DNA from: Cannabis sativa
Lineage: Eukaryota; Streptophyta; Magnoliopsida; Rosales; Cannabaceae
Assembly: GCF_029168945.1 (NCBI RefSeq)
Contig: NC_083604.1
Span: forward strand, 12,330,812 to 12,394,811
DNA: 64,000 bases
Direction: 5' to 3'
Below the pieces are notes generated by a model. That model was not told the DNA's origin and searched no databases. It saw nothing but the letters and a program-made list of their open reading frames with translations. The position numbers and the translations under genes are program-made. This document shows positions 35,166-46,027 of the stretch, piece after piece; the first letter of the stretch is position 1, and every line of letters begins with the position of its first letter.

Positions 35166-38100
35166 TTACAATTCATCATCCTCATCATCAGTTACATATA
35201 CAGCATTATCATCACTGTCACTCTCTAATTCTAAGGAGTTGTCTTCTTCGGTATTTAGACTCTCGTTGTCATCATCGACAATGAAATCATCTAATTGTTG
35301 AGGCTGTGAATTCACACGATGGATGTTTGCAACTTCAGTTGGGTCGACATCATGGCGAACATAGTCAACATCATCCAACTGTGGATGTTGAACAACGAAC
35401 TCGGTTTGCCAGTGAATTGTTTTCCCGTACAAAGGGTGTCTCCCCATCCGTGTCGGAAGTCCCAAACATTGCGCGGTATGTACTCATTTACAATCGGCCA
35501 GTCTTTACCGTTTTTTAAATCGGGAATGTAAGTAGATCAATTTTGCTTCGAGATGCAAGTATGAACGGTTCATTTTGGTACTTTCGGTTGACGCAGATGC
35601 TAGTAATAACACCGTCACTATCCATTCTACTCCCGTTAGTGTCAAACCACTTACAAAAAAATAAGAGAACACTGCAATCTTTCAAATAAGTGAACTCCAT
35701 AATTTTTTCAAGTGTGCCGTAAAAATTTTGGCCATCTTCACCGGGGACCATGACACCGCTATTCTGTGTTTTGCGGTTATCATCCCTTTCCTTGACCAAA
35801 AATTTAATACCGTTCACTATGCACCCTGGATAAAAATAAATTGTTGTATTCGCTGGGTTAGCGATAGCATACAACTCATCTGACACTGCACCCTGGTTGC
35901 TCAACCGTAGTTCATTAATCTACACATCAGGGAAAATATTAAATTAAGAAAAGTTGAACAGTTATTGAGAACAAGATTAACAGTATTGAGAGGCAACAAG
36001 GCTTACTTGAGTTTTGAACCATTCAGGGAACTCATTCTCTTGCACTGTCTCAATATTGCCTACACCCCTTGCTTGAAGCAACTCCTTGTGCTCACTATAT
36101 AATGTAATCCACTTATTAGTAAGTTAAGAATTTTTTAGATGAAGTCAACTATTGTGTGTTTGTGTTTATGGAATTTATACTTACTTGATATACGGTTCAA
36201 CCTCTGTGCAATTGTTCAAAATGTACCATTCCGCCTTACGCTTGCTTTGCATGGGTAAGGTGTCGACTGTCCTCATACCGAGGGGTCGGCCCAACATGCT
36301 TGAATACAGAAAATTGTCGAGTTGGCATGTTTTGGACAATGTCATTGTTCCGGTCAGGACGGTTGAATCGAATTTCCACTTCCCGAAAGTACATTGAGCA
36401 AAAGGTTAATGCCTCATTAACCACAAAAGATTCAAATAGAGCCTTCGGACGGCACGATTCCTGACATATTGCTTGTACACAGACATTGAGCGCTCAATGG
36501 GATACATCCACCTGTACTGCACTGGTCCACCTAGTATAGCTTCTTTAGGGAGATGCATAACTACGTGAACCATTATGTCGAAGAAGGCCGGTGGAAAAAT
36601 TGTTTCTAACTTGCACAAAATAGTTAGAATATTTGTTTGCATTTTTTCTAAATCCGAAACATGAAGTGTTCTTGAGCATAATTGTTTAAAATACACACAC
36701 AGCTCAATGATTGTGTCCCGGATTTCTTTTTTCAAGAACTTACGGATACCTGCCGGTAGTAAACGTTGTAACAAGACATGACAATCATGTGATTTGAGCC
36801 CAGAAATCTTGCCCGTATCCAAATTGACATTTTTGTCTAAGTTTGCTGCAAAACCGTCAGGAAATCGTACAGACTTTATGAAGTCTGCAAATTCAATCCG
36901 TTCTTGAACACTAAGTGTGTAACTAGCGGGAGGCTTCTTCCACTTCCCATTCCGGTCTTCATACAACCACAACTCTCGTCGTATTTGCAAGTCTTGCAAA
37001 TCCATTCTCGCCTTGTCGGTATCCTTTGACTTCCCGTCGATACTTAGAAGAGTACCTACTAAGCTATCACACACATTTTTCTCAATGTGCATTACATCAA
37101 GATTATGTCGTAAGGACTTTGACTTCCAGTACTCAAGCTCAAAAAAAATACTTTTTTTAGACCAATTGAGCTCTTCACTAGAACGCTTCCGTTTCACACC
37201 CCAGGAACCGTTTGTGTTTTCCAGGCAAAGTCAATGGAATTCGGTCTAATTGAGATAAAATATCATCCCCCGTCAATACGGGGAGGTGGTGCTCTCTTCT
37301 CAGGCTTACCATTGTACTTTTTGCTTCTCCTTCTCGGATCACTCATTTCGAGAAAGCGTCTGTGGCCAACATATCCAATCTTACTATTTAGGCCAATGGA
37401 AGGAGTATGTTCATTGCAAGTGGGACACGCCATATACCCTTTTGTGCTCCAACCAGACATTAGAGCATAAGCAGGAAAGTCATTTATTGTCCACAACACT
37501 GCCGCACGCATTGAAAACACAGTTCCGTTGTAGGCATCTCGGGTTTCAACACCCGTCTCCCACAATCGTTTCAGCTTCATCAATTAACGGTCTCATGAAT
37601 ACATCTATGTCTTTCCCAGAGATGATGGACTCCGGAATTAATAAGGTCAACAACAACGATTCGAGAACTCATACACTTCCACGGTGGCAAATTATGGGAC
37701 ACAAATAACCGGCCACGGTACCGTAAGAGTTGCTCATGTTGCCAAATGGATTAAAACCGTCGCCGCCAATCCCGATCGACATTTCTAGGTTCAACAAAGA
37801 AAAGACTGGATGAAGGCGGTCAACCGTCTCCATTCTTCACATCCGCGGATGCCTAAGCACACAGCCTTCTTTTGGTCTCTGCCGAGTAATGCCACCGCAT
37901 ATCCTCCGCAGTGTGTCTTGAGCAATATAATCGTTTCAGCCTAGGTGTGAGTGGGAAGTAACGCATAACTTTGTGAGGAACTTTTTTCCCCTTACCCTTT
38001 CTTTTCACCCATCGTGATTCGCCACATACAGGGCAAAACTCCTTCTTCTCATTCTCCTTCCAGAAAATAGCACAATTATACTTGCACACATCTATTGAGT

Positions 38101-38713
38101 CGTAACCCAAACCTAGATTGCGCAATCGCATCTTCGACTCATAATGCGACTTCGGTAATTTTGTCCCCTCTGGAAATAGATCAATCGAGATGGACAAGAA
38201 CATATCGAAAGAGTGGTTGCTCCACCTATTCAAAACCTTGCAAGGCATAAGCTTTACCAAAGGCATTCGGGCCGACTTTTGCAACCCTTTGGATATAACT
38301 CAGCCTCCATCTCCTTAAACAAGTCATCAAACTTGTTGTTGTCGTTGATAGGGGGTTCATTGAAAGAATCAGTAGTGTTAGCAGATTCGTCAAACCCAGG
38401 TCCCCTCTTAACATGTCCGGCCAACACATCTGCCATTTCCTCTTCGTCATTTTCGGGAAGTTCAATCAAGTGGCTGAGAGAAAGTCTCCCCGTGGAAATA
38501 CCAGGGGTTGTACGAAGGTTGGATCCCGCTGAGAAATAAATGAACCCTTATAGTTGCAGGTGTGTGAAAATTCACATTCAAACACCGCATGCATGGGCAT
38601 CGAGCTAATCCGTCAGCGTTCACGTGGTTTGTTGCTACCGCAACAAACTCGTCAACGCCACTTCGAAACTCGCGAGCGCGGTGCGCCTTCATCCAACTTC
38701 GGTTGGCGTGCAT
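35166..38713 (-). pseudogene. TNP2-type CACTA transposase (frameshifted)
   Basis: Pieces in order on the minus strand are as follows. A transposase-associated domain (MHANRSWMKAHRAREFRSGV, CPCMRCLN, 38713-38462) comes first. The TNP2 core start (KLMPCKVLNRWSNHSFDM, CPVCGESRW, 38284-37853) follows, then more core (WTINDFPAYALMSGWSTKG, CPTCNEHT, 37583-37263). Next is a long piece (37197-36406) with HNLDVMHIEKNVCDSLVGTLL and the DUF4218 block LKSHDCHVLLQRLLPAGIR. A donor GTAAGTATAA near 36187 leads to two downstream exons. One encodes EHKELLQARGVGNIETVQ (about 36096-36008). The other is a DUF4216 block (about 35923-35515). An acidic tail ends at 35166. Single-base shifts (e.g. in an A run near 38270) and stops near 37850-37600 and 37210 break it. 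Confidence 0.9.
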
Positions 38714-38719
38714 CTTCCA

Positions 38720-39480
38720 CTACGAAGTATTTAACAAAAACAATTTAAAAACAAACAAAAAAATGTGCAAGTGTCCTAATCCACCTTCTCACTCCATTAC
38801 TAAAAGGGTAAAGAACCTATCCCATTCAGGTTTGTAATATACATATAGTGCAATCTACGCTCTTAAGATTATTTCATTTTTGTAAAAATTTAAAGCACCT
38901 TCCCCACAGTTCTTATAAGTTAGCAAACTTGTAGTAATTAAGTTTGCCGGAAGCTTACAAGAACGTGTAAGAAGAACGTTGTACCAAAATATCTACTAAT
39001 GAAATAATCAAATAAGCAATAGATCATACTATAAGTATAAAACAAGCCCAAACTATCCATGCGGACAAACAGTCCTGGATAATTTGGAGAAGCGTATTTA
39101 AGAGTCCTTGCGACTCGGCCTTCTCCAAACGGGTCTAAGGTATTTCGTGCATGTGTAAAATTGAAAAAAAAAATAAATTATCACTATGTGATAATACAAT
39201 TTTACTATCCTATCTTTGGTGTATAACCAAAGAGATCAAGAAAAGATAATAAAAATTTAATTTTATGCTATTTTAATATCTTATGCTCATTTGTACTTAC
39301 TTTATAATTACACTTACTTTATGCTAATTAGATTAAATTCTTACTATAATTACTTTAAAATTTTATTTTATTTTATTTTTAAATTATAAGTATAAATATT
39401 TAAAATTTATAAATATCACTTCATTACATTTTAAATTTTATAATAAACATTAATTTATAACTTTTTATTTAATTTATTTA
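38720..39480. other. Non-coding part of the CACTA element
   Basis: Upstream flank of the transposase gene, increasingly AT-rich. I recognise no gene. Confidence 0.5.
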
Positions 39481-39646
39481 AAATACCCCCCTCTCACTCT
39501 CTCTCTCTCTCTCTCGACCGAACCGAAAAAAAAACATATAGTCGATGGTCGGACCACATGGTCCGATGGGTCCGACCAATCGGACCCATCGGACCATGTG
39601 GTCCGACCATCTGGATCATGTGCATTTGTTTTTTTTTTGTTCTGGC

Positions 39647-39682
<36 letters not shown>

Positions 39683-39705
39683 AAGTAGATAGAGGGGGGT
39701 ATTTT
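39481..39705. repeat. Large fold-back hairpin inside the CACTA element
   Basis: Two perfect 31-bp inverted arms (39544-39574 and 39581-39611) are separated by six bases. Outside them a (CT)n run (39490-39515) faces a (GA)n run (39648-39680), and AATACCCCCC at 39482 faces GGGGGGTATT at about 39694. The whole 225 bp can fold back. It may be a nested fold-back element. Confidence 0.85.
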
Positions 39706-40700
39706 TGGAGTTTTGAAAAAAGTGTCATATTTTTTGTAGTGTAAAATGTATTGGTTTTCAAAAAAAAATTCACCATTTTTAAGTATAGAAAATCAAATTT
39801 CCCATTACAAATTACAAACTTTTTAATCTTCAAAATATCATTTGCTTTCATTTTCAATTTTGTAATAAATATTCATTTATAATTTTCTATTTTATTTATT
39901 AAACTTAAAAATTACAACCTTTTTAAAGTTCATCACTTACTTACTTTTTAAAATTAAACAATAATTAGTAATTACCAATTTTGACATTTATTCAATTAAA
40001 TTAAAGATTACAAATTTTTTTTTTTTTTAAAAAAAAATTTATTACCTATTATATTTTATAATATATACTAATTTTTTAATATTATTTATTTAAATTAAAG
40101 ATTACAAATTTTTTAAAATAAAAAAGAAATTTTGATTACCTATTATATTTTATAAAATATATTAATTTAAATTAAAGATTACTAAAACAAATATTTTGAT
40201 TACCTATTATATTTTTTAATATATACTAATTTATATTTTTCTATTTTATTTATTTAAATTGAATATTATAAAGTTTAAAAATTTCAAATACATTTTTTGG
40301 AATACTTTTGACATTTTATGATATACATTATTTTACAAATTTTTATTTAATTTATTTAAATTAAAAATTACATTACATAACTATCTACCAAAATTTGGGC
40401 AGCATAACGGCTTAAAAAGCGTAAACCCAAAATTTTCAAAACCTATCAATATAGCACAAACAAACTTTCGATAACAACATATGAAAAATAATAAATCACA
40501 CCACCGAAATCGTTATGAGTATTTTATCACAGAACCTACTTCACTAACATGTATAGGCATACTAACTTATAACAAAACTATTAAATTAATTACTAATATA
40601 AAGAAAAAAAAAACAAACCTGAAGCGGTCAAAAATGACAACAACAAGCGAGGAGGCGGTGCCTGGGCCAACATCAACGGGACCTAATTTCATAAAAATAA
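39706..40700. other. AT-rich non-coding part of the CACTA element
   Basis: The word ATTACCTATTATATTTTATAA recurs with variation at 40040-40220, giving three or four degenerate tandem units. No gene. Confidence 0.5.
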
Positions 40701-40720
40701 AACTCAATAATTAAAATATC

Positions 40721-41142
40721 AACACACATATACACACATAAATATATATACATACACTTATACTTAAACTTAAATAAACATACACATACATACACACACA
40801 CACACACATAAACACATACACATATACATATACACACATAAACACCTATATACTCTCACATATTTACATATACTCTCACATAAATATATATACACATATA
40901 CATATATATATACATACACCCACATACACATACACATATACATATATACATATATACATATATACACCCACATACACATATACATATATATACATACACC
41001 CATATACACATATATACATCCACATCCACATACACATACACATACATACATACATACACATACAGAAATACATATATATACACATATATACACTAATAAA
41101 CACATTTACACATACACATACACATTTACATAAACTTTTCAA
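40721..41142. repeat. Compound (AC/AT)n microsatellite
   Basis: About 420 bp made of ACACAT/ATATAC words. It generates long false minus-strand ORFs rich in Y, V, C and M. Confidence 0.9.
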
Positions 41143-41429
41143 AAAAAATTAAAAAATACCGGGAGGTGGGGCTTCGGGGTGTGCGGTGGAGGCTAATGCG
41201 GCCGGTGGTGGTGCCCGACGAACGGTGGTGAGTGGCTGCCGGCGGTGGGGATTTTTTTCCAAAAAAAAAAACAAATTTTTTTAGAGAAATGAGTGGGATT
41301 TTTGAGTGAGATTGATGGAGAAGTGAGATTGAGTGAGAATGAGTGAGATTGAAAGAGAGGGATGAAGGAGATGAAGGAGAAATTTTTTGAGAGAAAAAAA
41401 AAAAATTTCTGAAAAAAAAAAGCAGAAAT

Positions 41430-41850
41430 GGGCTCTGCTCGTCGAAGGGGATATATGAACACTTTTACCGGCCGCATTGAATCGCGCCGTAAAAGTGGTC
41501 ATATAACCCTAAAACCAAACGCACCGTTTGGCTTAACACTTTTACCGGCCGCGAATGCGCCGGTAAAAGTAACCCCACCTACCACGCGTTTTATTTCCCC
41601 CCAAATTTTCACGAGGGCGGTTAACATTCCCACCAAAATTTGGGAAACTTTCTCGGCGCAATTGTGCGCCGTAAAAGCCTTACGAATTGGACATGTGTTC
41701 GCGCCATTTGGCGGTTCAGTATTCATCTTTTACCGGCGCATTTCATTGCGCCGGTAAAAGGTATAGCTGAATCCAATCCCAAATTCAGCATCTCATTAAT
41801 GCTGACAACTTTTGCCGGCGCAATTAGTCAACTGCGCCGGCAAAAATTGC
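41430..41850. repeat. CACTA right subterminal repeat region
   Basis: Contains TTTTACCGGCCGCATTG, GCGCCGGTAAAAGT, CGGCGCAATTGTGCGCCG, TTTTACCGGCGCATTT paired with GCGCCGGTAAAAGG, and TTTTGCCGGCGCAATT paired with GCGCCGGCAAAAATTGC. At least three make perfect stem-loops of 10-15 bp. This mirrors the left subterminal region. Confidence 0.85.
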
Positions 41851-41863
41851 TTTTCTTGTAGTG
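41849..41863 (-). repeat. CACTA right terminal inverted repeat
   Basis: GCTTTTCTTGTAGTG is the inverted partner of the left end. Confidence 0.95.
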
Positions 41864-43407
41864 AAGCATTTGCTCTCTCCAAGCTCTCTCTCTTTCCCTC
41901 GAGCTCCCTAGAACCATTTAGGGTTGGGGGTTTTTCTGCTAAATTCAAGGATTTCTAGCAAACTTTTAGTGATTTCTAACTCAAGGTAAGGTTCTAGATC
42001 ATCCATTGTTGTTCTTCTTAAGTTTCAAGTTATATGCTTTATGATTTTGCTAAGGGTTACGATCTGTGGTAATTCTTGTTGTTGAGATTTTATTTTGAGG
42101 TTAAGATTAGATTATTTGAGCTGTTTGAAAGCTAGTTGGTGGCTTGATTTGGTTGTTAGACAAAGTTTGAGTTTTAATGGTGTTTAATGGTGTTTTTAGT
42201 TGTAGAGGTTATTTTTGATTTTTATTGCTTGAATTCTCTTTATTATGATATTATTAGGTGTTCTGGATGTTTTTGTGGACTTTGGAGTTGAATTGAGGTT
42301 GTAGTGGAATTTTTGGTAATTCCTGCACTGAACTGAAATTCCGGTTGAGTGGGACCTGTAGGAACCGGAATTTCGGTTGGTTCCCAGGAAACCACTCAGA
42401 ACTGGAATTCTGGTTGGGGAATCGGTCTACCAGTTGGGGCAGTTTGGGAACCCTAGTTCTTCCCATTTTTGTGATATTTAGGTTATTTCCATGTTATTTA
42501 TCGATAGGGAAACTTTTAGTTTCAAGTTTAAGTTCCCGAAAAGTGATTTAGCGTGTCACTTACCTTTGTTGTAATCGATGTGATTTAGGAGCCTATAATT
42601 CGCCGAGCAGTTGTTCCACTCAGGTTGGCCGGCACACCTGAATTCGAAAACAAGGTAAGATTAGTATAACGGTGTGCATATGTATATACATGTTTAGTGT
42701 GCATGTTAGTTAGGGCTGTTAGATTACATTAGATATGTATGTTGGCTTTTGTACTATCCGACAGTATCACATCGGTACGTCTAGAGTATGACTAGCGTAC
42801 CGAGTATAGGCTGATATTATGGTCGATAGTACCGTACTACTTGAAAGTATGACATCGGTAGGGCTAGAGTATGACTAGCGTACCGAGTATAGGCTGATAT
42901 TATGATCAATAGTACTGTTGTACAATCGTTCGAGACTCAGTACCGTGCAGGTCACGGGGATAGGTTTCTGAATGGGGGTAAGGGCATCTGATCATAATCC
43001 GGGTTATTACTATGTTATTGTTTATGCTTTTCTTACTGAGTCTGTCGACTCATAGTGCTATTTCCATGTGTAGGTAAGGGCAAATCTAAAGCTGAGGAGC
43101 CGTGAGAGCGAGCAGGTGAAGATTGTACATGTCGGGGCGGTTAGGCTTGGAGCTTACAATCTTTGGGACATCAGGGCTTTTGCTGTATAGTTGCTTAACG
43201 ACAAAACTTTTGTATGTGAATAGCAAACCTTTATAAATATATTTTCTAAACGGGATCCCGAGATTTTATAAATGTATTACTTTATGTTTTTAATTAAATA
43301 AGCAAATTTTAATTATTCACGATTTTTAATAACTTCGTTGATTAGCAACGAACTGCATAGTACGTTAAAGATCACGCTAACATGCCTATATTAGTTAGGG
43401 TGTTATA
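41864..43407 (+). repeat. 3' LTR of gypsy C, right piece
   Basis: Resumes the LTR at AAGCATTTGCTC, matching 22173 onward, and ends GGGTGTTATA. Includes the same tandem ~85-bp units (42765-42905) as the 5' LTR. Confidence 0.93.
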
Positions 43408-44535
43408 TTTGCTATGTAGGCTCCACTCCATGTCTAATAATTCTTAGTTTCTTAAACCTGTCACACACCATAATTTGGGTGTATCAGGCATATATAATGA
43501 ACCCATACTTTAAAGAAACTTTGTAAATAGACAGAGGTTTAATGCATTTTCACGAATTTTAATGTTGTATTCTCTATTTTATATTTGATCTCACTATCTT
43601 AATATGTGAAATGAATCATTTCTCTACTTAAGATTTAAATGTCTTTGAAACATATAAATCTTTACTTTTGTAGAAATATAATTCATGTGAGTAATCGTTA
43701 ATAAATAAGATGAAAATATGATTCCATGTCTACAAAATTAATTGACTTGTATGATTTCTAATGTGATAGAATTCTAATGTGCACCGATTTTGACTTGTTG
43801 GAATATATTTTCTTAATGAAATTCACTTAAGTTCTAAATAAAGTTAGTAAAATCAAGTGTAATGAAGATCCCCACCATTTACTAATATTTATGGAGTTAT
43901 GTTCTATAATCTTTGGTGCTATAATGTAGAGAAATTCTTATTAATAACACATTTCTTATTGTCAGATTGAACTTGCATCTCTTTATGAGTGACATCATTT
44001 TGTACTAAAGACCTTTAAATAAGTGTCTAAATCAAGTTCCAATAGAAGATTGAAACATAAAGGTTTTTGCTAATTTTAAAACAAAGTCACTACTATATTG
44101 CTTGTTCCTTAAACTTCTAAATGTGAGAACTCATCTTGTCTGTGGATAAGATTTGCTCACAGTTACTGATTTTCTTAGGTTTATTTGTAAATCTTGGAAG
44201 AAATTATGAATGTGAAATAACAATCTAAAATAATCCATTATGTGTTACTAATCACATTAACTATATTATAATGAATTCATACACAATAAATTAAAATTTA
44301 TTGGTGATAATAAAGTTTAGTTGAGTTTTCTTAATTATACAGTAAAAAACTGTACATTCTAGATGAAGTTATCAGAATAAGTTTTGGAAATTTCTACTAG
44401 TATCGTAAAAATTTATGAATAATGATGTAATAAATTTACATAATTATTAATATATAGTTTTGAGGTTCAAATGAATCATATTTTTATCAATGTATAAGCA
44501 TGCATACTTGAATATGAAATCTTCTTAAACAAAAA

Positions 44536-44930
44536 TTGCATGTGGGCTAAATTTTTAATTTAATAGGATTAGATTTAGATGTAGATTATGATTGATTTAC
44601 AAAATTTATCAAAAACTTAAAGTTTAATATTTCTATATCCATGAAACGTATGAAACACTTAATTATTTTATAAATGTTTCAAAATTTTATACTTTATGAT
44701 AAAACTATTAAATTAAATCTACATAATTTCCTGTGAGATAAATTAAGAGAATTTACTTTATAACATATTATCCTAATCAATTATATAAATGTAATAAAAT
44801 CTCTGTAGGGTAAGATTATTATATCCACATAATTAATTATAATTCATGTCCATTATGTGATCTTGATCCACTTAATATATATAATTTTATGTAATTAAGG
44901 TCTTGTGGCTACTCTCTAATTATTTAAAAT
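44536..44930. repeat. Tandem duplication unit 1
   Basis: GCATGTGGGCTAAATTTT, AAATTAAGAGAATTTA, TATTATCCTAAT and ATTATGTGATCTTG-like words recur about 450 bp downstream in the same order. Confidence 0.7.
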
Positions 44931-44994
44931 TATGTGGTTCACTAGACACCAAAGTATAAATTGAAGATGAAAATTTTACTAAAATTAAAATTGC

Positions 44995-45345
44995 ATGTGG
45001 GCTAAATTTTAAATTTAATAAAATTAGATGAACCTTATGATAGATTTAATTAAACAACTAGTTTAGGAAAATAAAGGTTTATTATCTATCTTTATTAAAT
45101 TTGTGATAACACTACTAAATTAAATCCCCATAACTCCTTGTGGGGTAAATTAAGAGAATTTAATTTAATATATTATCCTAATTAATTATATAAATATAAT
45201 AAAATCCATGCGGGGTAAAATTATTATACCTATATAATTAATTACAAGTTATGTCCATTAAGGTAAATTTTAATTAATATATACTTTTACATAATTAAAG
45301 ATGTTGTGATTACTCCCTAATTATATAAAATTATATTTTCACTTT
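44995..45345. repeat. Tandem duplication unit 2
   Basis: Second, shorter copy of the unit at 44536. Both end with (G/T)TGTGG/ATTACTC(T/C)CTAATTAT. A third trace lies near 20385 on the other side of gypsy C. Confidence 0.7.
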
Positions 45346-45360
45346 GACATTAGGTATTGG

Positions 45361-46016
45361 GCTCTACCTAAAAGCAATTTCGTTATTAACATAATAGACA
45401 ATCACTGAGATTACTGCTCCTACTGTGGTCGTTCGAAGATCGTTAAAAACAGTTCTAGATATGAGCATTTGTTCCAGTTTCATGTTTTCTTATGGCAAAC
45501 CACACAATTACTTAAGTTTTATTTATATTTTATTCATTTTAGGAATGTTTTATGAATATTTTATGAATAATTTTATGAAGTTTTATGAAACTTAATGTGT
45601 TAAATAAAATATTCAACCTATCTTATTGTTTGAATATTTTTAAATATATCTAGCACTATAAAAAAAAATTATGTATAGCATTTAAATCATACGAATCTAA
45701 ATTAATTGTATTAAAAAATAAATTTGCCAAATAAATATAAATTGATACAATTATTGTATGATAATTAGTTAAATCCAAATTCCTAAATATGTAATTAATT
45801 AAGCATTTATAAACATATAATATCTTAAATATTTATACTAATAATATATTTGTATAAATAAGGTAAATATACAAATTAGTACAATTTAATTAATTGAAAA
45901 TGAATTAATTGCAAAATCCAAGAAAACGCATACTTAATGATAGATTATCAATTAATTCAATCAATAAATTACTTAATTGATAAATAAATATAATAATTAC
46001 ACACTTAATTGTAGAA
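45361..46016. other. AT-rich spacer without a gene
   Basis: No ORF or motif recognised. It may belong to a decayed retroelement that continues right of the LINE at 48770. Confidence 0.4.
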
Positions 46017-46027
46017 TATTCAAATAT

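Larger units (their letters stand above)
32926..41863 (-). mobile_element. CACTA (En/Spm-type) DNA transposon
   Basis: The 8938-bp element has inverted ends: CACTACAAGAAAAAGGC on the left and GCTTTTCTTGTAGTG on the right. It is flanked by a 3-bp duplication AAG (32923-32925, 41864-41866), the TSD size of CACTA elements. The interrupted LTR rejoins perfectly across it. It carries a TNP2-type transposase gene and a Transposase_24-type second gene, both on the minus strand and both broken. Subterminal regions at both ends are rich in GCCGGCGCA-type hairpins. Probably no longer autonomous. Confidence 0.96.
21727..43407 (+). mobile_element. Ty3/gypsy chromovirus-type element C with nested insertions
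   Basis: LTRs lie at 21727-23713 and 32454-43407, the latter interrupted by a CACTA transposon. There is a perfect initiator-Met primer site after the 5' LTR, a GGGGGG purine tract before the 3' LTR, and gag, protease, reverse transcriptase, RNase H, integrase, chromodomain in the gypsy order. The flanks read TTTGT (21722-21726) and TTTGC (43408-43412), a 5-bp TSD with one change. Two family-B solo LTRs lie inside. Without the insertions the element is about 9 kb. Integrase placed after RNase H and the C-terminal chromodomain place it among chromoviruses, probably near Tekay/Del. All coding regions are broken. Confidence 0.93.
43408..45360 (-). mobile_element. Copia D, left-hand (5') part, minus strand, decayed
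   Basis: Read on the minus strand, 43730-43660 gives IDDYSHMNYIYKSKD, the Copia integrase block normally reading FIDDYSRYGYIYL. 43500-43420 gives YTMPDTPKLW and ELLDMEWSL, the later integrase block (YTMPGTP...NRTLLDMVRSM). It stops at the gypsy C border and continues at 21726. Gag and protease should lie at about 43800-44500, but stops prevent recognition. Stretches at 44536-45345 may be leader or LTR. Confidence 0.75.

Noticed and set aside
40770..41142. Three overlapping minus-strand ORFs of 75-111 codons rich in Y, V, C and M
   Set aside because: They read straight through an ACACAT/ATATAC microsatellite; the peptides are low-complexity by-products.
41193..41861. Several ORFs on both strands at the right end of the CACTA element
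   Set aside because: Same reason: subterminal hairpin repeats and purine-rich tracts. No protein family is recognisable.
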